NCBI GenBank assembly: GCA_039816825.1
Contig: JBCBXA010000035.1
Location: 1 to 27,693 of the forward strand
Source: JBCBXA01 sp039816825
GTDB lineage: Bacteria > Pseudomonadota > Alphaproteobacteria > Rhizobiales > Rhizobiaceae
Direction of reading: 5' to 3'
Length of the DNA stretch: 27,693 bases
Part shown: piece by piece, positions 17,254 to 24,090 of the stretch
How positions within the stretch are numbered: the first letter of the stretch is position 1
Layout: each line of letters begins with the position of its first letter
Notes under the pieces: model-generated
Seen by the model: the letters and a program-made list of their open reading frames with translations, nothing else
The model's database searches: none
Told to the model about the DNA's origin: nothing
Position numbers and translations under genes: made by a program

Positions 17254-19017
17254 ATGAACATATTGCCAGATGCTCTGACCAGCGCCTTCTCGCGCCGGCT
17301 GGACGCTGCTGTTCATTCGAGCCTGACGTCTTCTCCATCAGATCGGGCCGGGCACCGTCGCTTCATCGGTATCTGTCTGGCTCTTTCCATCGTGCCTTTG
17401 GCGGCGCTGCCGATAGTCGCGGCATCTCTTGAGGGATTTGATGGGTCTCACTTGCTGGCTTTCGTTTCGATGGCCGTCTTTTCTCTGCCGGCCTGGACGC
17501 TTTCGAACACGGGCTCCGTGGGCCTGGCGCACCGGCTGAGGCTTTTGGCGACAATGGGCGCATCAGCAGCCATCGTTACGGCGTTTCCGGCAACATGGCT
17601 TGCCTGCCTGGTCGGCCTGCTCTGGGCTGGGTGGTCGATCTTGCTCAAGGATCGCACGTACTGGGCTCTTGCCGCCGCTGCCGCTGTTGCGGCTGCCATT
17701 GTGGGCCATCTCGTCTTTCTCGGCACGCCTGAAGTGACGCAACCCTCCCTCATGGCAGGTCTGGCTCTTGTCATGATGATCGCATGGGGGCGCCGCGGTT
17801 CGGAAATGGCTGTAGACGGCGGTTCCGAAGGCCAGGTTTCGCTGGGCAGTATCCTCAAACTGGATCGCTCGAGCCGAGTTCTTGAGTGCGACGGACCAAT
17901 ATGCGCCGATCTTGATCTGAAGTCAGATCACCAGGGGTTTGTTCATCGGGTGCATGTTGCCGATCGTGTTGAGCTTCTGGCTTGCCTGGACCGTGCGGCC
18001 AATGGTGATGAAGCTGAAGAAATCAGGATCAGGCTGAGTGGAGCATCTCACGGATGGCATCCTGTTCGTCTTTTGATGAAGCGAAGCGGTGACGGGCATG
18101 TGGATGTGCTGCTGACCTGCGACGCAGAAGCCACAAGGCTGCGGGGGGAGATCGAAAGACTCACGACCGAACTCGAAAGCGCAAACGCGTCAAAGACCCG
18201 GTTCATCGCCACCATGAGCCACGAACTGCGCACGCCCCTCAATGCCATCCTTGGCTTCTCCGACCTCCTACGCCAGTCGGTCGCCGGTCCGGTTTCCGAA
18301 CGCCAGACGGAATATCTCAATGATATCCACGGTGCGGGCGAACACCTCCTGTCATTGGTCAACGACATTCTTGATGCGTCCAAAATTGAAGCCGGCTACT
18401 ATCAACTGGCTTGCGACGAGTTTGAGTTGGAGCCTGTGCTCGCGACCGTATGCTCCCTCGTCGAGTGCTCAAGAAACGGCTCCGGAGTCACGATCCGCAA
18501 GGACGTCCAGCCGGGACTGCACTCGATCTTTGCTGACCAGAAAGCTTTCAAGCAGATTGTGATCAATCTCCTCAGCAACGCGGCCAAGTTTTCGCATCAG
18601 GGTGGTGAAGTTGCTCTCTCATTGGAGCGTCACCACAAAGGCGTCCTGCTTACGATCACCGACCAGGGCGTGGGAATGAGCGAGGACGATCTTGCGGCGG
18701 CCTGCGAACCTTTCGTGCAAGCGCAAAACGGACATGCGCGCCATGCTGAAGGCACCGGCCTCGGGCTAGCCATCGTCAAAGGATTTGTCGAACTGCATGG
18801 CGGTCGCCTGATGATGAGTTCTGCTCTGGGGCACGGGACGACCGTCAAAGTTCTGCTGCCCAATGTTCAGCCGAGCGCAGTTCACACCGAGGTTCAGCAG
18901 GACGAAGAGGTTGTTGTTCCGATTGCGCAGTTGAAAACGTCGCCTCCATCTTTGGTCACGCCATTGCCCACAGCTGATAGCGACGTGTTCGCCACCACAA
19001 CTTTCAAAAGCGCCTGA
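17254..19017 (+). CDS. Membrane-bound sensor histidine kinase
   Basis: A 587-residue kinase with a 5-6 helix membrane domain (about residues 36-180; e.g. FIGICLALSIVPLAALPIVA, YWALAAAAAVAAAIVGHLVF), a weakly PAS-like cytosolic part (190-300), a short coiled coil ending LTTELESANASKTRF, HisKA with MSHELRTPLNAILGFSDLL (phospho-acceptor H323), and HATPase (about 425-535; NLLSNAAKFS, DQGVGMS, GTGLGLAI). There is no receiver domain, so a separate response regulator is needed and none is adjacent. The frame opens at a TTG (17194), but ATG 17254 is preferred; neither has a strong ribosome site. A GGAGG at 17219-17223 is too far from the ATG. It is followed 22 bp later by a peptidoglycan-binding gene. 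Confidence 0.9.
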   Translation: MNILPDALTSAFSRRLDAAVHSSLTSSPSDRAGHRRFIGICLALSIVPLAALPIVAASLEGFDGSHLLAFVSMAVFSLPAWTLSNTGSVGLAHRLRLLATMGASAAIVTAFPATWLACLVGLLWAGWSILLKDRTYWALAAAAAVAAAIVGHLVFLGTPEVTQPSLMAGLALVMMIAWGRRGSEMAVDGGSEGQVSLGSILKLDRSSRVLECDGPICADLDLKSDHQGFVHRVHVADRVELLACLDRAANGDEAEEIRIRLSGASHGWHPVRLLMKRSGDGHVDVLLTCDAEATRLRGEIERLTTELESANASKTRFIATMSHELRTPLNAILGFSDLLRQSVAGPVSERQTEYLNDIHGAGEHLLSLVNDILDASKIEAGYYQLACDEFELEPVLATVCSLVECSRNGSGVTIRKDVQPGLHSIFADQKAFKQIVINLLSNAAKFSHQGGEVALSLERHHKGVLLTITDQGVGMSEDDLAAACEPFVQAQNGHARHAEGTGLGLAIVKGFVELHGGRLMMSSALGHGTTVKVLLPNVQPSAVHTEVQQDEEVVVPIAQLKTSPPSLVTPLPTADSDVFATTTFKSA

Positions 19018-19039
19018 CCCAAAAGCGCCGCGAGAAAAC

Positions 19040-19765
19040 ATGCCACGTAGACCAGCCAAACCAGCACATGAACCCCGCACCGGGCGCCTGATGGGCCTAG
19101 TGATAGCCAATCCGTTGGCCAGCGCGGCGCTGGGGGTATCGTTGCTCTGGGGCGGTGCAGTGGGCGTGAATGCTGCTTATTTGCAGGACGACACTCATCC
19201 GGCACCGCTTTGGGCCACTCGAGGCATGGCCGTTTTACCCGGCGCTTCGGTTTTGGGTGACAGGCCGAGCGCCGACACTGAGTCCAACATTCGCAAGATA
19301 TCGATCAGTCCCATCGATCCCCTGATCGAAGAACTGCAGATCGCCCTAGCCGAGAAGAACTTCTACGCTGGCGCTCTTGATGGAAAACTGGGTGCCAAAA
19401 CACGAGAGTCCATTCGCCAATATCAACGCGCGGCTGGCTTTGAGTCCGATGGCGAGCCATCCGGTCGGCTTTTGGCTCATGTCCGCATGTCGTCGATCCG
19501 TGGAAATGTGTCGGCCACCGCGCCCTTGCCTCGAACCACCCCTTCATCCGAGGCAACCAAGGTGGTTCCTCCCACGAGAGACCTCACGCTTCGAATTCAG
19601 CGTGGTCTGAAGGCCTACAGCAATCCGGAGCTGGAGGTGGATGGTATTCTTGGTGCAAAATCTCGAGCCGCCATCGCAGCCTTTGAGCGCGCGCAAGGTC
19701 TGCAAGAGACGGGCCGTCCGAGCCCCGACGTGCTTCGAAAACTTCTGGAAGTCGGCGCTCTCTAA
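19040..19765 (+). CDS. Membrane-anchored protein with two peptidoglycan-binding domains
   Basis: A 241-residue protein with a basic N-terminus, one membrane segment (about 19-46, PLASAALGVSLLWGGAVGVNA) and an exported part with two PG_binding_1 domains: about 92-150 (ELQIALAEKNFYAGALDGKL, TRESIRQYQRAAGF) and about 180-240 (IQRGLKAYSNPELEVDGILG, SRAAIAAFERAQGL). It should sit in the inner membrane and touch peptidoglycan in the periplasm; there is no catalytic domain. It follows the membrane kinase by 22 bp in the same direction, so a link between wall sensing and kinase signalling is possible but not shown. Confidence 0.87.
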   Translation: MPRRPAKPAHEPRTGRLMGLVIANPLASAALGVSLLWGGAVGVNAAYLQDDTHPAPLWATRGMAVLPGASVLGDRPSADTESNIRKISISPIDPLIEELQIALAEKNFYAGALDGKLGAKTRESIRQYQRAAGFESDGEPSGRLLAHVRMSSIRGNVSATAPLPRTTPSSEATKVVPPTRDLTLRIQRGLKAYSNPELEVDGILGAKSRAAIAAFERAQGLQETGRPSPDVLRKLLEVGAL

Positions 19766-19814
19766 TCCGCAATCGCCGCTTGCAGAAGCGCTTTGAGCGC
19801 GTGCAATAGAGAGC

Positions 19815-20171
19815 ATGCGTGTCACAAGCGATGTATTCTGCTCAGCACTGGTCCGTACGGTCTTTGGCCAGGGTGGCTTTGCTGCCATCGCCAGCCGCGG
19901 TGCCCGCGAAGCTGGGGCCATTTATGTCACGCAGCGACTGCGCTCGGGTGCGTTCAATCTCTACGGACCTGCTCCTCAGAGCTTCTTTGACGACAATGCA
20001 GGTCGTGACAACGCGGTTGACGCCCGCAAGTTCGAAACGCTCATGGAGCAGGTTTCAGAACCTGACATAAGTGAACGGCTTCAACGTGAACGCCACTATG
20101 ATCCCGATATCTGGATCGTGGAACTGGAGACGGACTCACTGCCCAGCACCATCAGGCTGGTGGAAGCTTAA
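19815..20171 (+). CDS. DUF1491 family protein
   Basis: A 118-residue protein matching the alphaproteobacterial DUF1491 pattern: MRVTSDVFCSALVRTVFGQG, RGAREAGAIYVTQ, LYGPAPQSFF and ERHYDPDIWIVELE. Function unknown; probably cytosolic. It lies 49 bp after the peptidoglycan-binding gene and may share its transcript. The stop TAA is directly followed by the GGTCCTGACCC palindrome, which fills the 15-bp gap to the convergent DUF2336 gene. Confidence 0.88.
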   Translation: MRVTSDVFCSALVRTVFGQGGFAAIASRGAREAGAIYVTQRLRSGAFNLYGPAPQSFFDDNAGRDNAVDARKFETLMEQVSEPDISERLQRERHYDPDIWIVELETDSLPSTIRLVEA

Positions 20172-20182
20172 GGTCCTGACCC
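20171..20182. repeat. GGTCCTGACCC palindrome between convergent genes
   Basis: AGGTCCTGACCC, one base different from the three other copies, sits exactly between the DUF1491 stop (20169-20171) and the DUF2336 stop (20187-20189). This is the same position type as the copy at 15646-15661. Confidence 0.65.
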
Positions 20183-20186
20183 TCGT

Positions 20187-21650
20187 CTACAGCGTCTGCA
20201 GGGCTTCCGGCTCAAACAGCTCATCGTTCAAGCCGGTCGCTTCAACGCGCCCGCGCAAACCCAAAGACTGCGGGTTGGGGCTTCTGTGAAGAAGCGGATC
20301 CTGACGCTGCCATTCATCCAGAGCCTTGCGGCAATCGGCAGGGTTCAGGTTGGAATAGGCAATGCGCAGTCTTTCAACGACGCGCATATCGCGCCTCGCC
20401 ATCATATGGGTTGCGGTGAGAAGCTTGTAGGCCACTTCCGGCTGGCACTCCACGGCGCGCAGCCCCACACAAAGGGTCTCCAAACCGGGTTCAGCCATCA
20501 TTTTGGAGACTTTCACGGGCGAAAGCTCCAAGGTTTTTTCGAGCGCTCTCTGCAGGCCGTTGCGATCCAGACTTTCAGCGGCCTTGAAAAGCTCCGTGTC
20601 AGTCGATGCTGGACCCATGACCTGTGTGGGGTCCAGCGCTCCCGAGCTTCTTTTAGGCAGTGGTGTCGTCATCGGTGGAGCGGGTACTTCCACCATATCT
20701 TCAGCGACTGCTTGGGCACCTTGAGTCCCATTGATCGAAGATGAAACTGGCTGGCTTGCATGCCCCACACTACGCGTAGCCGTGTTCAGGGAGGCTTGAG
20801 CACTCAACGTCGAGCGCTCACTCGGCGTTCTTACGTCATGTCCGCGTGCACGCTGGGCAAGAGCCAGCAAATCGTTCCGAGCTTTCTCAAGGGCCGAGGT
20901 GCGGTTGTGCAGGTCCAGGCGAACCTGCGCCATCTGCTCTGCCCGCGCGGTAAAGCTGGCTTTGGCCAGATCTTGTGCTTTGCCGTTCGTGTCGGCCGGG
21001 TTTGGATCGTTGGCGAGTGACGGGCTTGCCAGTTTCTGCGCGGCTTCTTTGGCTTCCACCTCTTCACTCATGGCGGATGCGATAATGCCCAGGGCGGTGC
21101 GACCCTGCGCTTCGGTCATGGCCTTGGGCTTGTTTTTCAGCAGGTGACGAACAGGGGCCGTCTCGCCTTTGGCGATGATCTCTTCGATGACGAGCGCGGA
21201 CAAATTGCTCCGCTGCGCGAGCAATACCCGGTGCTCTTCGCTCTTGCTCTGGGCGATGGCGATCTGATCATTGACGGAGAGCTTGCTGGCGGTTGCCAGA
21301 ACGGGTGCCGCGATCGAAATCGACTGGTTGGCAAGTGTGCGACACGTCTCGGAGGGCGCAAACTCGCAACCGGACAGGACAGCAGCAACCCAGCGCAACG
21401 TATCCCGGCTGACTTTGGGTAGGAGTGGGCGAATGAGCTGCGCGTAGACAGTGATTTCCTGAGGGCTGCGTCGGCGCGGCGCCACGAAGGCGTCGGTTGC
21501 GGCCCGAACGATGGACTCGGTTCGCTTGGCGCCTTCGGATGTCAGTCCGTCGAGGGCTTCATCCGCGCCACCCACATTGTCGAAGCTCGGTTCCAGCCTG
21601 TCTGACCGGAGAGGAAAGGCTTGATCTTGCTTCGCTGCGGCCTGTGCCAT
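20187..21650 (-). CDS. DUF2336 domain-containing protein
   Basis: A 487-residue, Ala-rich, helix-dominated protein. Residues about 40-200 resemble the DUF2336 alpha-solenoid of alphaproteobacteria (ALDGLTSEGAKRTESIVRAA, ISIAAPVLATASKLSVNDQI, VLLAQRSNLSALVIEEIIAKGE). A Ser/Pro-rich linker (about 280-345) precedes a second helical part with a degenerate echo of the domain. No enzymatic motif is visible. An in-frame ATG at 21698 exists, but ATG 21650 leaves room for a promoter positioned by the CtrA-type box at 21703-21717. Divergent from the small 68-aa gene. DUF2336 proteins have no firmly established biochemical role that I know of. Confidence 0.82.
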   Translation of the reverse strand: MAQAAAKQDQAFPLRSDRLEPSFDNVGGADEALDGLTSEGAKRTESIVRAATDAFVAPRRRSPQEITVYAQLIRPLLPKVSRDTLRWVAAVLSGCEFAPSETCRTLANQSISIAAPVLATASKLSVNDQIAIAQSKSEEHRVLLAQRSNLSALVIEEIIAKGETAPVRHLLKNKPKAMTEAQGRTALGIIASAMSEEVEAKEAAQKLASPSLANDPNPADTNGKAQDLAKASFTARAEQMAQVRLDLHNRTSALEKARNDLLALAQRARGHDVRTPSERSTLSAQASLNTATRSVGHASQPVSSSINGTQGAQAVAEDMVEVPAPPMTTPLPKRSSGALDPTQVMGPASTDTELFKAAESLDRNGLQRALEKTLELSPVKVSKMMAEPGLETLCVGLRAVECQPEVAYKLLTATHMMARRDMRVVERLRIAYSNLNPADCRKALDEWQRQDPLLHRSPNPQSLGLRGRVEATGLNDELFEPEALQTL

Positions 21651-21702
21651 GGATTGGTCGCCCCTAGAGTTTCGCGTTGCTGCATTTGTCGCATCCAAGC
21701 CC

Positions 21703-21717
21703 TTAACCGGCGGTTAA
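21703..21717. promoter_or_regulatory. CtrA-type binding site between divergent genes
   Basis: TTAA-CCGGCGG-TTAA matches the CtrA consensus TTAA-N7-TTAA(C), and the next base is C. It is also a perfect 15-bp palindrome (TTAACCG, G, CGGTTAA). It lies 53 bp upstream of the DUF2336 ATG (21650) and 78 bp upstream of the ATG at 21795, so CtrA could control one or both genes in the cell cycle. Inferred from motif only. Confidence 0.6.
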
Positions 21718-21794
21718 CCATAACCTTTCAGAACGTTCATAGGAGCTACGACAAGAGAAGGCGTCCAAGCAGCGCTGTCACGAAGGAGGGGCTT

Positions 21795-22001
21795 ATGGGC
21801 CTTGTTCTCCAATATCGACCACCGCGTAAAACCACCGGCAGCCTGGCGGCGAGACAGCTGGCCAAGGGGCATTCCACCGGGCAAATCATTCTGTTCACCG
21901 GGGTCCGCTATGAGCGCTACGACAGTTCGATCGCTGACCAGCAGGATACACCAGAGCAGCCACGGCAGCGGACTGCACGAGGTCGTCGCAAGCACCGTTA
22001 A
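21795..22001 (+). CDS. Small conserved alphaproteobacterial protein (68 aa)
   Basis: A 68-residue basic protein with the core GQIILFTGVRYERYD, a pattern I recall from small conserved hypothetical proteins of rhizobia and relatives. It starts MGLVLQYRPPRKT and ends in an Arg-rich tail. ATG 21795 has a strong GGAGGG ribosome site 4-9 bases ahead; a longer frame back to 21621 would run through the CtrA-type box and is rejected. No membrane segment and no known function. Next gene begins 7 bp after its stop. Confidence 0.75.
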   Translation: MGLVLQYRPPRKTTGSLAARQLAKGHSTGQIILFTGVRYERYDSSIADQQDTPEQPRQRTARGRRKHR

Positions 22002-22008
22002 ACCAATC

Positions 22009-22812
22009 ATGGTGTGGTTGGTCCGCGCCGTCCGACGCTATGCTTCTCCAGCAGTCTTGACAATCTGCCTCGCGGTTCTGTTAACCGGCTGCGCCAGGCC
22101 CAATGGCGACTTTGATCGTGCTGACCGGCGCCACTACATCACCCACGACTGGCTGGCCCCCATGGCCGGCACGCTGACAATGTCTGCCCTGCGCACCGAA
22201 CTTGTCTCCCGCCTGAACTACACCGAGCGGGACGCACGATTGCGCAGCGCATCCTGGGGACTTGTTCTGCCGCCCCATCACAATGACTGGCTCGGACAGG
22301 CCAAGGTGGAGTTGGCCCGTACACGGTTTCTCAATCCGCTGGGCCTGCGAATGAGCAAGCATGCCTATCACCGCAATCTGAGGCGAACCCGTTATGCGTC
22401 TTCGGCGGCGAGATGGAACCGTCTGATCTCGGACCTTGAGAGTGATCTTTCGCTGGTTGACCCGTTTTACGATGCGGCTCGGGCAACGATTTCCCATGAT
22501 CGCGTTCGGCTGCAGGCTTCTGCCCAACTGTCCGACACCCCAAAATGGAACGCCCGCCACATTGGGGGTCGTGTGAAAGAGAACGACGTTATCATCTCAT
22601 GGACGCTCAACAGTCTCGACCTGCGATATGCCAGCTATCACCATGCCTACACACGTCTTCTGGCTGAGGAGCCTCCCGAAGATCTTGCCACGGCTGAGCG
22701 CGCATATGCAGCAATCGCCAGGCTGCACGCGGCAATCAGCGCCGCGCTGGCCGACCTGGACGGTGTCGATCCATCACTGGGCTATGGCAGGGCACCTGTT
22801 GTGACCAAGTAG
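22009..22812 (+). CDS. Putative lipoprotein, function unknown
   Basis: A 267-residue protein with an N-terminal signal (RAVRRYASPAVLTICLAVLL) and lipobox LLTGC (Cys28), so it is probably lipid-anchored in the envelope. The mature part is Arg- and Trp-rich and helical, with repeated SxxxRWNRLISDLESD and TAERAYAAIARLHAAISAAL stretches, and no known catalytic motif. The ATG at 22009 lacks a strong ribosome site but lies 7 bp after the stop of the 68-aa gene, consistent with coupling; the open frame continues upstream to 21802 as a shadow of that gene. I do not recognise the family beyond similarity to alphaproteobacterial lipoproteins of unknown role. Confidence 0.78.
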   Translation: MVWLVRAVRRYASPAVLTICLAVLLTGCARPNGDFDRADRRHYITHDWLAPMAGTLTMSALRTELVSRLNYTERDARLRSASWGLVLPPHHNDWLGQAKVELARTRFLNPLGLRMSKHAYHRNLRRTRYASSAARWNRLISDLESDLSLVDPFYDAARATISHDRVRLQASAQLSDTPKWNARHIGGRVKENDVIISWTLNSLDLRYASYHHAYTRLLAEEPPEDLATAERAYAAIARLHAAISAALADLDGVDPSLGYGRAPVVTK

Positions 22813-22825
22813 GTCACTCGGCGCG

Positions 22826-23461
22826 TTAAACCCGGTTGTCGTCAGCAGGGCCTGGCTCTGGAGCAAGCGTGTCCGGGTCGGGTTCAAACGGGTTGCACTG
22901 CATTGAACCGACGAAGCTCTGCAATGCATCCTCCTTACCGACGCCTCCTTCAAACACTCTGAAGAGCGCGAAGCCCTGGTCGAAGTCGAGTTCGACGACA
23001 ATGCGCTTCTCAAGTTCCTGAGCGCCGATCTCGCGCAGCCGCGCAAGTTGAGACGCGTTCACCAGCACAAGTTCAAGACCAGCGCTGGCGGTCAGTCGGT
23101 CATTGAGCGAATAGGTGTTGCGTGATCCATTGTCGAAAATTGCCAGCGTCCAGAAAACATCGCTCACTGGGCTGGAGATGGCGATGGGCTGAGCAGCCAG
23201 ATCAAAAGGGCAAGCAAACAGACGAAATTGCCGGTCGCCGGCCAATGCGTCGGACATGGCGGCCATGCCGGACACGTCCGAAAATTTGAACTTGGGCAGA
23301 TTGGCGTTGGCCAACGTCACCGACGCGGTCGTCGTCGCCATTTTCGGTATCGCCAGGACAACCGTGATGTGGACCAGACAGGCCAGCAACATGCCAGCCA
23401 ACACCGTTATCAAGGTCCGGCCTACGATCTGGCCAGCCATGGAAGTTCGCGGGCGCTCCAT
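22826..23461 (-). CDS. DUF1254 domain-containing membrane protein
   Basis: A 211-residue protein with one N-terminal membrane segment (TLITVLAGMLLACLVHITVVLAI split across residues about 15-38) and an exported DUF1254-type domain: FRLFACPFDLAAQPI, FWTLAIFDNGSRNTYSLNDR and LELVLVNASQLARLREIG. ATG 23461 is chosen because it lies one base after the DUF1214 stop (TGA-C-ATG); a longer frame to 23536 overlaps that gene. In rhizobia, DUF1254 and DUF1214 proteins usually occur as neighbours and presumably act together at the membrane; their biochemical role is not known to me. The 3' end is convergent with the lipoprotein gene, 13 bp apart. Confidence 0.83.
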   Translation of the reverse strand: MERPRTSMAGQIVGRTLITVLAGMLLACLVHITVVLAIPKMATTTASVTLANANLPKFKFSDVSGMAAMSDALAGDRQFRLFACPFDLAAQPIAISSPVSDVFWTLAIFDNGSRNTYSLNDRLTASAGLELVLVNASQLARLREIGAQELEKRIVVELDFDQGFALFRVFEGGVGKEDALQSFVGSMQCNPFEPDPDTLAPEPGPADDNRV

Positions 23462-23462
23462 G

Positions 23463-24089
23463 TCAGCATCCTTCCCTTGCGCGGCCACCGACGATGCGGG
23501 GCAGAGAGATATCACGGACGCCAACTCCCGACCCAACCTGTGTGTCGTAAAGGCGTAGAGTCAGAATGAGCCTGGCGGAGCTCTGCGTCTGGATCCAGTT
23601 GCCCGGTGCAGGATCGGGGCCGACAGCAATTACAAGCGCATCGACTCCGTCACCTGCTCTCCCGGCTTCCTCGACAGGTGCGTGAACAATGGCCCGTGAG
23701 TTGATGCCGCTTTGTGGTGCTCCATCGGCAAGCAAACTCACCCCGGCTTCGTCGACTGCATCCAGGGTCCAAAGGCGAGCCTGCGGCACCGAACCCAGAA
23801 GCATATAGTTGCAGCCAGCTAGCAGTGGGGCACCATCGGAATCCGTGGTGGCGGTGAACTCAAAGCCTTCTGCCAGACCCATGGGAAGCCCGCCAATCTG
23901 TGCAGCCTTCGCGGAGGCATAGGGATTGCCCTGGGGTGCAGCCAGGTCTGTATACGCGCTCCAGCTGCCCAGTTGATTGCGCGCGATGAAGAGATCGCCT
24001 TCCAACGCTTTCCAGGCGGACCAGCCACCAAGACCAAGCCCCATCAGACAAGCGGTCGCGATTGCGAGAAGGCCACCGAGAAGTCTCAA
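23463..24089 (-). CDS. DUF1214 domain-containing exported protein
   Basis: A 208-residue protein with an N-terminal membrane segment (LLAIATACLMGLGLGGWSAW) and a DUF1214 domain: GSWSAYTDLAAPQGNPYASA, GLPMGLAEGFEFTA, CNYMLLGSVPQARLWTLDAVD, PAPGNWIQTQSSARLILTLR and the LRLYDT end block. The start is a TTG at 24089, one base after the PBP stop; no in-frame ATG would keep the full membrane segment. This packing suggests translation is coupled to the PBP. Its own stop is one base from the DUF1254 start. Confidence 0.83.
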   Translation of the reverse strand: MRLLGGLLAIATACLMGLGLGGWSAWKALEGDLFIARNQLGSWSAYTDLAAPQGNPYASAKAAQIGGLPMGLAEGFEFTATTDSDGAPLLAGCNYMLLGSVPQARLWTLDAVDEAGVSLLADGAPQSGINSRAIVHAPVEEAGRAGDGVDALVIAVGPDPAPGNWIQTQSSARLILTLRLYDTQVGSGVGVRDISLPRIVGGRAREGC

Positions 24090-24090
24090 C

